Assembly (NCBI RefSeq): GCF_011065895.1
Contig: NZ_JAALCR010000005.1
Span: forward strand, 248,001 to 312,000
Origin: Paludisphaera rhizosphaerae
Lineage (GTDB): Bacteria; Planctomycetota; Planctomycetia; Isosphaerales; Isosphaeraceae
Length of the DNA: 64,000 bases
Direction of reading: 5' to 3'
The notes beneath the pieces were generated by a model. That model was not told the origin of the DNA, searched no databases, and saw only the letters and a list, made by a program, of their open reading frames with translations. This document shows, piece after piece, positions 36,058 to 44,946 of the stretch (position 1 is the first letter of the stretch; each line of letters opens with the position of its first letter). Made by a program: the position numbers and the translations under genes.

Positions 36058-36256
36058 ACGCCGTCGCCGGTTCCTTTGTATGCCATCCCAGAGTAAACCG
36101 CTGTATCCAGGCATCCAAAGAGCGCGAGGGGGCTCGCCGCAGCGCGACCTCGTTGCATTCCCCCTTCCCCTGGGTCAATCTATCCGGAGGTATAGACAGC
36201 CCGTACGGCCGAGGCGGACAGAGTCACGCAACGGCGTGCATCGAAGGATCAGATCC

Positions 36257-37522
36257 ATGAAGACCTCATCGGCGCTCGTCGTCGCTCTACTCGCGATTGT
36301 TCCCCAGTCCTCGGCCGGCGAACCGCCCAGGGAGCGGCGGCTGTCGCGAGAGGAATACCGCGACAAGATGAAGGGCGGCTGGATCGGCCAGATGGCCGGC
36401 GTGGGGATCGGCGGGCCGACCGAGTTCCGCTGGCAGGGGGCGATGGTGCCGGCGAACAAGGTGCCGGCCTGGAAGCCCGAGACGATCAACCAGTTCGACC
36501 AGGACGACATCTACGTGGAGATGACCTTCCTGCGGACGCTCCAGAAGTACGGGCTCGACGCCACGACCCGCCAGGCGGGGATCGACTTCGCCAACAGCAA
36601 GTATCCGCTCTGGCACGCCAACAAGGCCGCCCGCGACCGACTCCGCGAAGGGATCGCCCCGCCCGACAGCGGCCACCCCGCGTTCAACGATCACGCCGAC
36701 GACATCGACTACCAGATCGAGGCCGACTTCTCCGGCCTCATCGCCCCTGGCCTCCCCAACACGGTCATCCGCCTGGGCGACACGTTCGGCCGGCTCATGA
36801 ACTACGGCGACGGCCTCTACGGCGGCGACTTCGTCGGCGCGATGTACTCCGAGGCGTTCTTCGAGAGCGACCCTGAAAAGATCGTCCGCGCCGGCCTCGC
36901 CGCCATGCCGGAGAAGAGCCAGTACCACGAGTGCATCTCCGACGTCCTCAAGTGGTATCACGAGACCCCCGACGACTGGCAGGCCGCCTGGCGGAAGATC
37001 GAGGACAAGTACCAGAAGAACCTCGCCTACCGCCGCTTTTCGTGCAGCAAGAACGAGAAGGAGCCGTACAAGTTCAACATCGACGCCAAGATCAACGGCG
37101 CGTACATCGCGATGGGCCTGCTCTACGGCAAGGGCGACCCCGAACAAACCATCGTGATCTCCACCCGCTGCGGGCAGGACTCCGACTGCAACCCCTCGAA
37201 CGCCGCCGGCGTCCTGTTCGCCAGCATCGGCGCCGCGAAGCTCCCCGCCAAGTACACAAGCGCCCTCGACCAGAAGACGAAATTCAACTCCACCGACTAC
37301 GCCTTCCCCGACATCCTGGCCGTCTGCGACGCCCTCGCAACGCAGGCCGTGACGAAGGCCGGCGGCCGAATCGAACGCTCGGCCGACGGCGCCGAGACCT
37401 TCGTCATCCCCGTCGAGACGCCCCGCCCCCGGCCGCTCGAATCGTGCTGGGAGCCCGGCCCGAAAGCCGACTCACGGCTCACCGCCGAGGAGCGGTCGCT
37501 CATCACGGAGAAGAACAAATGA
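36257..37522 (+). CDS. Exported ADP-ribosylglycohydrolase-fold protein
   Basis: 421 residues. A signal peptide (MKTSSALVVALLAIVPQSSAG) precedes an ADP-ribosylglycohydrolase (DraG/ARH-like, PF03747) domain: EEYRDKMKGGWIGQMAGVGIGG at the start, then DQDDIYVEMTFL and HADDIDYQIEADF in the positions of the metal-binding Asp residues, and CGQDSDCNPSNAAGVLFASIGA near the end, equivalent to the GxDxDT motif with DSDC instead. An exported member cannot act on cytoplasmic ADP-ribosylated proteins; context suggests an extracellular glycosidic bond. It overlaps the next gene by 4 bases and heads a four-gene run. Confidence 0.85.
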   Translation: MKTSSALVVALLAIVPQSSAGEPPRERRLSREEYRDKMKGGWIGQMAGVGIGGPTEFRWQGAMVPANKVPAWKPETINQFDQDDIYVEMTFLRTLQKYGLDATTRQAGIDFANSKYPLWHANKAARDRLREGIAPPDSGHPAFNDHADDIDYQIEADFSGLIAPGLPNTVIRLGDTFGRLMNYGDGLYGGDFVGAMYSEAFFESDPEKIVRAGLAAMPEKSQYHECISDVLKWYHETPDDWQAAWRKIEDKYQKNLAYRRFSCSKNEKEPYKFNIDAKINGAYIAMGLLYGKGDPEQTIVISTRCGQDSDCNPSNAAGVLFASIGAAKLPAKYTSALDQKTKFNSTDYAFPDILAVCDALATQAVTKAGGRIERSADGAETFVIPVETPRPRPLESCWEPGPKADSRLTAEERSLITEKNK

Positions 37523-38130
37523 CGGTTCGATCATGCCTCACCGTCCTCGCCGCCCTGGTCGCTCTCGCCGCCCCCACCCGCGGCGAGGAGCCGAAGAAAA
37601 TCGACCTGCGGACGAAGGCCGGCGTCGAATCGGTCAAGGGCGAATGGCGCTGGCATGACGTGACGCTCGTCCCCGTCACGGGCAAGAACCCGGACGGCTC
37701 CCCCAACAAGACCTACAACTACGAACCCCGCGCGATGGCCGCGGACTACGACGACTCGAAATGGGAGGTCATCGCCCCCGAGACCCTCAAGGACCGTCGA
37801 TCCACGGGCCAGATCTGCTTCTGCTGGTACCGGATCAAGGTCACTCTCCCCCCCGGGGTCGAGGGGAAATCCGTCTTCTTCCAGACCGTCGTCGACGACT
37901 ACGGCGAGGTCTGGGTGGACGGCCAACTTCCGTACAAGGTCGGTCAGGCGGGGGGGAACGTCGCATCGGGATTCAACTATCCGAACCGCGTCGAGCTGGC
38001 CGACCCTGCGCCGGGCAAGACCTACTCGTTGGCCGTCTTCGGCATCAACGGCCCCATCTCCGTCACGCCCGGCAACTGGATCTTCCTGGGGCCGACGTTC
38101 CTGGAGATCGTCGACAAGGACAAGAAATGA
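37519..38130 (+). CDS. Exported galactose-binding-like domain protein
   Basis: 203 residues, ATGA overlap with the upstream gene. A signal peptide (TVLAALVALAAPTRG) is followed by a beta-sandwich resembling the N-terminal sugar-binding domain of GH2 enzymes: YDDSKWEVIAPETLKDRRSTG, CFCWYRIKVTLPPGVEGKSV, FFQTVVDDYGEVWVDGQL. No catalytic barrel is attached, so it is a stand-alone carbohydrate-binding-like module. It may help the coupled glycohydrolase-fold protein bind substrate. Confidence 0.75.
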   Translation: MTVRSCLTVLAALVALAAPTRGEEPKKIDLRTKAGVESVKGEWRWHDVTLVPVTGKNPDGSPNKTYNYEPRAMAADYDDSKWEVIAPETLKDRRSTGQICFCWYRIKVTLPPGVEGKSVFFQTVVDDYGEVWVDGQLPYKVGQAGGNVASGFNYPNRVELADPAPGKTYSLAVFGINGPISVTPGNWIFLGPTFLEIVDKDKK

Positions 38131-38137
38131 GGGGCCG

Positions 38138-39460
38138 TTGACGGAGTTGCAAACCACGGCCGAGCCGACGCTCGTCGCCGAGCCCGGCCGGGTGGAGTCG
38201 GTCGACGTCCTCCGCGGATTGACGATCCTGCTGATGGTCTTCGTCAACGATCTGGGGAAAGCCGCCCCCTCGTGGCTGCACCACATCGAGCCGTCGTCGG
38301 CCGACGGGATGACGGTCGCCGACCTGGTCTTCCCCTGGTTCCTGTTCATCGTCGGCGTGTCGATCCCGCTGGCGTTCGAGCGGGCCTTCGCGCGCGGGGC
38401 GACGGTCGCCGGCGAGGTCGGCCACGTCCTGGCGCGGACGGCCGGCCTGCTCATCATGGGCGTGATCGCCAACAACGCCGGCCGGGACAAGACGCTCGGC
38501 TCGCCGACCTGGGAACTCGCGGCGTTCATCGCCATGATCCTCGCCTGGTCGGCCCCCCCGACGAAGCCGGGGACGAAGCGGACGACGTTCCTCATCCTGA
38601 AGGCGCTGGGGGTCGTCGCCTTGATCGGCCTGCTGGCGGTCTATCGTCGCGATCCCGTGAACACGTCGCTCCCCTTTTACGGGACGATTGAAGGCTGGCG
38701 ATGGCTCCGAACGAGCTGGTGGGGCATCCTGGGGCTGATCGGCTGGGCCTACCTGACGGTCGCCCTCCTGACGCTGGCGCTCGGGCGGCGTCGCGAGTGG
38801 CTCATGGGGGCGATGGGGGTCCTGATCTTGCTCCACCTGGCGATGGAGCGCGGCGGGCTGTTCGGAAGGGTTGAGAGCAAGGCGTGGCTGGAGCCCGTCC
38901 GACCGATGATCGCCTGGCTGCAGCAAATCGTTGAGGTGATCGGCTCCTACGTGAATCTCGGCGAAGCGACGGGTTCCTTGGCGGCGATCACAATGGCCGG
39001 CTGCCTGCTGGGGACGATCCTGCGCCGGGAATCGGATGTATCGACGCCCCGCGATCGGGCCTCGTGGGTCGGCGTCTTCGCAGTTGGACTATTCGTCGCG
39101 GGGCTGGTCACGGACACGTTCGAGGGGATCAACAAGAACGCCGCGACGCCGACGTGGTGCCTCTGGACGGCGGCTCTCGCGGCGCTGCTGTGGCTGGCGC
39201 TTTACTTCGTCGTCGACGTCCACGGCTGGCGAGGCTGGACGATCCTCGTCCGCCCCGCCGGGGCCAACCCGCTCATTGCGTACTTCCTGCACCCGATCGT
39301 CGTCGAGGGCGTCTCGGCCGCCGGCCTGTGGGGGACCGTGCTCGCTTACAAGAACTCGCCGAACGCCTGGATCGTCGTCGGAGGATCGCTGGCGATGGCC
39401 TTGTTCGTCTGCGGCCTGACCGGGGCGATCGCTCGCCTGGGCCTGCGGGTTCGGCTCTGA
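38138..39460 (+). CDS. HGSNAT-like membrane acyltransferase (DUF5009 / heparan-alpha-glucosaminide N-acetyltransferase family)
   Basis: 440 residues, about ten membrane helices. The start RVESVDVLRGLTILLMVFVNDLG and the VADLVFPWFLFIVGVSIPLAFERA segment are hallmarks of the family related to human HGSNAT, which moves acetyl groups from cytoplasmic acetyl-CoA across the membrane to a glucosamine. The C-terminus has RPAGANPLIAYFLHPIV. Start is TTG at 38138, 7 bases after the previous stop, with GAGGGG just upstream. Position in the operon with exported sugar-active proteins suggests it acetylates a glycan being taken apart or built. Confidence 0.83.
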   Translation: MTELQTTAEPTLVAEPGRVESVDVLRGLTILLMVFVNDLGKAAPSWLHHIEPSSADGMTVADLVFPWFLFIVGVSIPLAFERAFARGATVAGEVGHVLARTAGLLIMGVIANNAGRDKTLGSPTWELAAFIAMILAWSAPPTKPGTKRTTFLILKALGVVALIGLLAVYRRDPVNTSLPFYGTIEGWRWLRTSWWGILGLIGWAYLTVALLTLALGRRREWLMGAMGVLILLHLAMERGGLFGRVESKAWLEPVRPMIAWLQQIVEVIGSYVNLGEATGSLAAITMAGCLLGTILRRESDVSTPRDRASWVGVFAVGLFVAGLVTDTFEGINKNAATPTWCLWTAALAALLWLALYFVVDVHGWRGWTILVRPAGANPLIAYFLHPIVVEGVSAAGLWGTVLAYKNSPNAWIVVGGSLAMALFVCGLTGAIARLGLRVRL

Positions 39461-39514
39461 AAACCAGCAGCCTGTTTTCATACGACCCAAGGTGACTTGC
39501 TTCCGGAGGACGCC

Positions 39515-41350
39515 ATGAGAGGGCTCGTCCTGCTGATCCTGGCGATGACGTCCGTGGGACTGGCGCAGGCCCAGCAAGGGCCGACGCGATCCGGAGTCCT
39601 CGTCTACGGCGCGACACCGGCCGGAATCGCCGCCGCGCTCGCGGCCGCCGATGACGGCGAGAACGTCCTCCTGATCGAGCCCTCGGCGCGGATCGGTGGC
39701 TTGGCCGCCTCGGGGCTCTCGCACACGGACCTCCGTACGTTCGAGGGTCTCTCCGGCGCGTTCCTCGATTACTCGCGACGAGTTCAGGCATACTACGCCG
39801 CGAAGTACGGCGCCGACTCGCCGCAGGTCCGCGATTCCCTTCACGGCGTCTTCGCCGAGCCGAGCGTCGCGCTGGCCGTTTTCCGGGAGATGCTCGCCGA
39901 AAGGAAGACGGCGACCGTCGCAACCGGCGCGCGCCTGACGAGCGTCGCCACGACGTCCGCTCAAGGCCGCCCCCACGTAACCTCGGCGACGTTCGTGAAA
40001 CCGGATGGGACGGCGTGGACCGTCGCGGCCGACGTCTTCATCGACGCCACCTACGAGGGCGACCTCCTGGCCGCGGCCGGGGTTCCGTACCGGGTCGGTC
40101 GCGAAGGCCGCGCGGAGTTCGGCGAGTCGCTCGCGCCGGAACAACCCGACGGGGAGCTTCAAGCGTACAACTTCCGCCTGATCATGACGCGCGACCCGCG
40201 AATCCGCGTCGCCCCGCCGCGACCGGCCGGCTACCGTCGCGAGGATTACCAGCCGGTCCTGGAGATGCTCAAGGCGGGCCGCTTCCGATCGATCTTCGGC
40301 TATCCCGACGGTTGCATCTTCAAGGCCCACGTCCCCCCCCTGCCGAACGCCAAGTACGACATCAACGACGTCTCGAAGGGGCTGATCCGGCTGTCGCTGC
40401 CGGGACGGAACCTTGGCTGGCCCGAAGGAGGTCCCGCCGAGCGCGAGCGGATCGCCGCCGACCATATGAACGACACCCTCGGCCTGCTCTACTTCCTGCA
40501 AAACGACGAGGAGGTCCCCGCGCAGTATCGCGAGGAAGCCGCCTCGTGGGGGCTGTGTCGAGACGAATTCGAGGAGACCGGCGGCCTTCCCCCGCAGCTC
40601 TACGTCCGCGAGGCGAGGAGGATGGAAGGGGCCTTCACGTTCACGCAGAAGGACGCCGAGTCGCTCCCCGACGAGAACCGCGCCGTGCTCCACGCCGATT
40701 CGATCGCCGTCGGCGACTACGGCAACAATTGCCACGGCACGAACCACGAGGGCCCTCGGTTCGGCGGTCGTCACACGGGCGAGTTTTACAAAGTCCCGAA
40801 GCCCTACCAGATCCCTTACGGGGTCCTCACGCCGAAACAGGTGGACAACCTGCTCGCGCCGGGGGCGGCGAGTTCATCGCACGTCGGCTTCTGCGCCCTT
40901 CGGCTGGAGCCGATCTGGATGTCGCTGGGCCAGGCGGCGGGGCACGCCGCGCACCTCGCTCGCGTCGAGGCACGCCCCGTCCAGAGCGTGCCCATCGTCC
41001 GGCTTCAGGAGAGTCTCCATCGAGCGGGCTCGGCCACGATCTACGTCTCCGACGTTCCTCCCGGAAGCCCCGACTTCGAGATCGTCCAGACGATCGGCAC
41101 GGCCGGGGGCTTGCACGGCCTCGCCCCGACTTCGCCGCCGGGGCCCCACAAGAAGCGGAAGGACAGCCCGTATCTGGAGGCCTTCCCGAACCACGCCGCG
41201 AGCCTGGACGCCCCGCTCGACGCCCCTCTGGCCGCGCGCTGGCGGAAGCTCGCCGAGGGGCTCGGCCTGCGGGTCGACGGCCTCCCGGAGGCCGACGGCC
41301 GCACCACCCGCGGCGACTGGCTGCGAGCCGCCGCTCGACCCTCTCGATGA
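39515..41350 (+). CDS. Exported FAD-dependent oxidoreductase (FAD_oxidored / xanthan-lyase-associated family)
   Basis: 611 residues. A signal peptide (GLVLLILAMTSVGLAQAQ) precedes GVLVYGATPAGIAAALAAADDGENVLLIEPSARIGGLAASGL, a Rossmann FAD-binding motif in the GxTPxG form of the FAD_oxidored family. ADVFIDATYEGDLLAAAGVPYRVGREGRAEFGES is the second conserved block, and NCHGTNHEGPRF follows. These proteins are frequent in bacteroidete and planctomycete polysaccharide loci; substrate unknown, probably a sugar or polyol. CCGGAGGA lies about 5 bases before the ATG. It follows the HGSNAT-like gene by 54 bases and likely ends the operon, converging with ribBA. Confidence 0.84.
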   Translation: MRGLVLLILAMTSVGLAQAQQGPTRSGVLVYGATPAGIAAALAAADDGENVLLIEPSARIGGLAASGLSHTDLRTFEGLSGAFLDYSRRVQAYYAAKYGADSPQVRDSLHGVFAEPSVALAVFREMLAERKTATVATGARLTSVATTSAQGRPHVTSATFVKPDGTAWTVAADVFIDATYEGDLLAAAGVPYRVGREGRAEFGESLAPEQPDGELQAYNFRLIMTRDPRIRVAPPRPAGYRREDYQPVLEMLKAGRFRSIFGYPDGCIFKAHVPPLPNAKYDINDVSKGLIRLSLPGRNLGWPEGGPAERERIAADHMNDTLGLLYFLQNDEEVPAQYREEAASWGLCRDEFEETGGLPPQLYVREARRMEGAFTFTQKDAESLPDENRAVLHADSIAVGDYGNNCHGTNHEGPRFGGRHTGEFYKVPKPYQIPYGVLTPKQVDNLLAPGAASSSHVGFCALRLEPIWMSLGQAAGHAAHLARVEARPVQSVPIVRLQESLHRAGSATIYVSDVPPGSPDFEIVQTIGTAGGLHGLAPTSPPGPHKKRKDSPYLEAFPNHAASLDAPLDAPLAARWRKLAEGLGLRVDGLPEADGRTTRGDWLRAAARPSR

Positions 41351-41374
41351 GCTTCCGGTTCGTGTGAGTGTGAA

Positions 41375-42667
41375 TCAGGCGCCGACGACGCCGTTGCTGG
41401 TCTGGGCGGCCGGGCTCTCGGCGGTCGTGCACGAGCCTCCCTCGCCGGCGCAGCAGGGACGCGGCGGCAGCAGATGGCCCATCTTGTCGCGCTTGGCGTC
41501 CATGTAACTCTGACGCTCTTCATGGGGAGGCGCGATGATGGGGACCTGCGCCACGACCTTCAGGTCGTAGCCGTAGTAGATGAAGGCGTCGGTCTTCTTG
41601 GGGTTGTTGGTCAACAGGCGGATCTTGGTCAGGCCCAGATCCTTGAGGATCTGGAGGCCCGGGCCGTAGTCGCGCATGTCCGCGCGGTGGCCCAACGCCA
41701 GGTTGGCCTGGACGGTGTCCATCCCCTTGTCCTGGAGGTTGTACGCCCGGATCTTCTCGATCAGGCCGATGCCCCGCCCTTCCTGCGGCAGGTAGATGAG
41801 CGCGCCGACGCCCTCGGCGGCGATCATCTCCAGGGCCATGTGAAGTTGGTCGCCGCAATCGCAGCGGAGCGAATCGAGCAGGTCGCCGGTGAAGCAGGAC
41901 GAGTGGAGCCGGACGAGCGGGGCCTCGACCGATTGCAGGTCCCCCATGACGAAGGCGACCGGTTCGTTGCCCGGCTCGTGCTGGACGCGATACCCGAGGA
42001 TCCGGCCGTGGCCGTACTTCGAGGGCAGGTCCGCCTCGGCGATGCGGTTGACCAGCTTCTCGCGGGTCCGGCGGTAGCGGATCAGGGCCTCGATCGAGAT
42101 GATCGGCAGGTCGTGCTCGCGGGCGACGGCCTGCAGCCGGGCGCCACGGGCCATGCCGACGCCGTCGGTGATTTCGCAGATGACGCCGGCGGGGGTCAGC
42201 CCGGCGAGCTTCATCAGATCGACGGCCGCCTCGGTGTGGCCGGCGCGACGGAGCACGCCCCCCTCCTTGGCGATGAGCGGAAACAGGTGGCCGGGGCGAA
42301 GGAGATCGCCGGGCTTGGTCGCCGGGTCGAGGATCGCCGCGACCGTCAACGCCCGCTCGCTGGCGCTGATGCCGGTGCGGCAGGAGACGTGGTCGACGGG
42401 GACCGTGTAGGGCGTCTCGTGGGTCGACGTGTTGTTTTTGACCATCGGATCGAGCCGGAGCCGGTCGGCGACCTCGGGCATGATCGGCATGCAGACCTGG
42501 CCGCGACCGTGGGTGATCATGAACTCGATCACCTCGGGAGTGGCCCGCTCGGCGGCGACGACGAAGTCCCCCTCGTCCTCGCGGTCCTCGTCGTCCACGA
42601 CGATGATCACCCGCCCCGCCTTGAGCGCCTCGATCGCGTCCTCGACCTTGGAATACTCGTACCCCAT
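41375..42667 (-). CDS. ribBA: Bifunctional riboflavin biosynthesis protein RibBA
   Basis: 430 residues. The N-terminal domain (1-205) is 3,4-dihydroxy-2-butanone-4-phosphate synthase: VIIVVDDEDREDEGDFVVAAE, NTSTHETPYTVPVD, GHLFPLIAKEGGVLRRAGHTEAAVD. The C-terminal domain (206-400) is GTP cyclohydrolase II with zinc ligands C258, C269 and C271 in LHSSCFTGDLLDSLRCDCG and the LPQEGRGIGLIEKIRAYNLQD loop. Both domains appear intact. The last 30 residues are an extra Cys-containing tail (PPRPCCAGEGGSCTTAE). An earlier in-frame ATG at 42700 would add a low-complexity leader; MGYEYSKVEDAIEAL matches where family members begin. Confidence 0.95.
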   Translation of the reverse strand: MGYEYSKVEDAIEALKAGRVIIVVDDEDREDEGDFVVAAERATPEVIEFMITHGRGQVCMPIMPEVADRLRLDPMVKNNTSTHETPYTVPVDHVSCRTGISASERALTVAAILDPATKPGDLLRPGHLFPLIAKEGGVLRRAGHTEAAVDLMKLAGLTPAGVICEITDGVGMARGARLQAVAREHDLPIISIEALIRYRRTREKLVNRIAEADLPSKYGHGRILGYRVQHEPGNEPVAFVMGDLQSVEAPLVRLHSSCFTGDLLDSLRCDCGDQLHMALEMIAAEGVGALIYLPQEGRGIGLIEKIRAYNLQDKGMDTVQANLALGHRADMRDYGPGLQILKDLGLTKIRLLTNNPKKTDAFIYYGYDLKVVAQVPIIAPPHEERQSYMDAKRDKMGHLLPPRPCCAGEGGSCTTAESPAAQTSNGVVGA

Positions 42668-42847
42668 CGTCCCCATCCATCCATTTCCCGGCCCGCCCAT
42701 CGTCGGGAACCTCCCGAGCGCGCCGAACCTCGCTCCATTCTACGCCGGAAGGCCAGGGGAAATCAGGATGACTCCCAAGCGACCCGGTCGAGCCCGTCCC
42801 TTCGCGCCTCGCTTTCGGCGTGAGGCGATCGTCCTTCCGCCCCCCCC

Positions 42848-43453
42848 TCATCGAATGAAAAGGCCCTGATCGTCCCAGCTTCGAAGCGTGGTCGGGATCT
42901 TGGAACCGTTGCGATAGGACGAGATCGCCTCAGCGATTCTGGTGACGGGAAGCCGGAAACTTAATTCGGTGAAGTAGATGGTTTCAGGTTCGCCATAATC
43001 CGTCGTCCCGGAAATCTCCAGGACACGGCCGGAGGAGGTTCCGTGGAGGGTTGAATCGCCGAGGCGCATCCAGGGGATACGGACGACGCGAGATCGGAAT
43101 CCTTGCCCAGACAAAAGGAGCCAGACGATTCGAAGAAAGCCCGGTATGAGGGGAATCTTGTCGAGCCAGGACTCGCCGATCACCAGCGCCTCGATTCCCT
43201 CACGACAGATCCGAAGCAACGGGCGGCGTCTCACCCGTAGGCTGTAAACACCGTGGGCGAAGAGGACGGCGCATACTCCCCCCATGCCCAGGGTGATTAA
43301 ACCGTCCTTCACGTCCACGCCCTTGTTAGGACGATGTGTGATCATCAATGCGATCAGCACGACGAAGTTCAAAGTCAATAAACCACCAACGACTGCCTCC
43401 ACACGACATATCCACATTTTCGCCCGAAATTCGACGGGATCGGCAGGCCTCAT
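42848..43453 (-). CDS. Hypothetical membrane protein with PH-like soluble domain
   Basis: 201 residues. Two membrane helices (about 18-40 and 48-68) are followed by LLRICREGIEALVIGES and a beta-rich domain (VRIPWMRLGDSTLHGTSSGRVLEISGTTDYGEPETIYFTE) that looks like a bacterial PH-domain. Base composition is slightly less GC-rich than its neighbours. No functional partner is evident. Family not recognised with confidence. Confidence 0.72.
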   Translation of the reverse strand: MRPADPVEFRAKMWICRVEAVVGGLLTLNFVVLIALMITHRPNKGVDVKDGLITLGMGGVCAVLFAHGVYSLRVRRRPLLRICREGIEALVIGESWLDKIPLIPGFLRIVWLLLSGQGFRSRVVRIPWMRLGDSTLHGTSSGRVLEISGTTDYGEPETIYFTELSFRLPVTRIAEAISSYRNGSKIPTTLRSWDDQGLFIR

Positions 43454-43513
43454 CTACGAGTGGCTCCAACGGATGACGCGGCGGGTGGTGAGTCTCGTCG
43501 CCTCGAGTGCGGC

Positions 43514-44809
43514 TCAGCGGGCCGGTTTGACGTCCATCGGCACGCGCATCAGGTAGACGCGGACGGCGTCCTCCCAGGCGAAGTGGATCTCGCCGGCTTC
43601 CTCGTCGATGTAGCCGTCCGGGTAGTTGAGGTTGGACGACGGATCGGCGACGAGGTCGACCTTGGTCTCCCAGGTCTTCATATCGTCGCGGCTGATCCAG
43701 AGGGAGAGCGGGCTGCGACGGCCTCCCCCCTTGCCATCCGTGCCGACGGGGTTGTTGAGCAGGAAGATGCGGCCATCGCGGGCGCGGAGGGGGCGGCACT
43801 TGGAGGACGGGTTGGGGATGTCGGATCTTCGGATCGGCGACCACGACTCGCCGCCGTCCGCCGAGTCGCTCCGCCAGAGCCAGCCGTCCTTCCCCTCGCG
43901 GACGAGCATGGCGACGGACCCGTCCGACAGGGGGACGACCTTGGGCTCGTAGAAGTGGCGAGGGTCGTCGTTGTGGAGGTAGCCGCGGAGTCGGAAGCTC
44001 TGGCCGCCGTCGTCCGAGAGCATCGCGCCGACGCAGTAGCGATGCTGGCGCGTCGCCCAGGCGTTCGCCGCCTTGTAGATCAACTGGCTGTCCGAACCGT
44101 GCGGCAGGACCACCTGCGGCGGCGTCCGCGAGCCGACGCGGGGCTCGTCGGGAGGACGGCCGGCGGAGGGCTCACACCACTCGTCGCCGATCTGTTCGGC
44201 CCAGCTCACGGGGATCACCCAGCGGCCGCTCGCCAGGACGATCCCCTGATTGACCCAGACGTTGTGGATGCCGCCGGGGATCGAGTGCGGCCCCTGCCAC
44301 GTCCGGCCGGCGTCGCGGCTGACAGCGCGGAAGCTCTGGATCTGGGTCAGCCAGGTCCCCAGCGAATAGGTCTGGAGGAACGCGTGGACCTCGCCGTCGC
44401 GGGGGACGAACAGCTCGGTCGTGAACAACCCGCGATGGGCGTGGCGGAAAAGGACCTCCGGGGCCGACCACGTCGCGCCGGAGTCGTCGCTGCGGGCGAT
44501 CATCGTGAAGTTGCCGTCGACTGGCTCGGAGAAGCCGCCGGTCGTCCAGGTGCAGATCAATCGCCCCGGCGCGACGCGGCGGAGGATTGCCTCGCGAGTC
44601 CACTGCTTGATGCCGCTGGCCGCCCAGGGATAGCCGCCCGGCCCGGGCCACAATTCGACCTGCTTGACGCCCGGGTGGACCCATCGATTGGGGTTGGGAG
44701 GAGGCGGCGCCTGGGCGTTCGCCTGACCCGCGACCGCCGCCCCCGCCGCGGCCAGGCCCGCAATCACCTCACGCCGGCCGACCGACAACCTCTCGCCGTT
44801 CGCTCGCAT
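43514..44809 (-). CDS. Tat-exported sialidase/BNR-repeat family protein
   Basis: 431 residues. A twin-arginine leader (VGRREVIAGLAAAGAAVAGQANAQA) is followed by a six-bladed sialidase-type propeller with at least five Asp-box repeats: SDDSGATWSAPE, SRDAGRTWQGP, SDDGGQSFRLRG, SADGGESWSPIR and SRDDMKTWETK. The GRLICTWTTGGFSEP segment is in the place of the first blade. Family members hydrolyse terminal sialic acid or related glycosidic bonds; the Arg triad cannot be assigned by eye. AGAGGA precedes the ATG. It is divergent from the Ldh-type gene and close to the exported glycan operon. Confidence 0.82.
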   Translation of the reverse strand: MRANGERLSVGRREVIAGLAAAGAAVAGQANAQAPPPPNPNRWVHPGVKQVELWPGPGGYPWAASGIKQWTREAILRRVAPGRLICTWTTGGFSEPVDGNFTMIARSDDSGATWSAPEVLFRHAHRGLFTTELFVPRDGEVHAFLQTYSLGTWLTQIQSFRAVSRDAGRTWQGPHSIPGGIHNVWVNQGIVLASGRWVIPVSWAEQIGDEWCEPSAGRPPDEPRVGSRTPPQVVLPHGSDSQLIYKAANAWATRQHRYCVGAMLSDDGGQSFRLRGYLHNDDPRHFYEPKVVPLSDGSVAMLVREGKDGWLWRSDSADGGESWSPIRRSDIPNPSSKCRPLRARDGRIFLLNNPVGTDGKGGGRRSPLSLWISRDDMKTWETKVDLVADPSSNLNYPDGYIDEEAGEIHFAWEDAVRVYLMRVPMDVKPAR

Positions 44810-44946
44810 GGCTTCCTCTCGAACCGGCCCGTTTTGCTCGACGCGAACCCTCAGGCGCCGGCCCGAGTATACCGGGGCTCGACGCCGCCGGCAGGCATTC
44901 CCTATGCTCGATGTCCCGGGTTCGACGACCCGGAGGCATCGGAGTG

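Larger units (their letters stand above)
35790..36256. other. Intergenic region with an inverted pair of two-hairpin repeats
   Basis: About 467 bases upstream of the ADP-ribosylglycohydrolase operon. The centre holds two copies of the two-hairpin repeat facing each other. The last 70 bases should carry the operon promoter; no consensus hexamers are clear. Confidence 0.5.

Noticed and set aside
36257-37522. DarTG-like or other intracellular ADP-ribosylation antitoxin
   Set aside because: The protein has a signal peptide and no DarT-like partner; neighbours are exported sugar-active proteins.
39089-40774. Minus-strand open frame of about 560 codons
   Set aside because: Overlaps the HGSNAT-like and FAD oxidoreductase genes; composition is shadow-like and no domain is visible.
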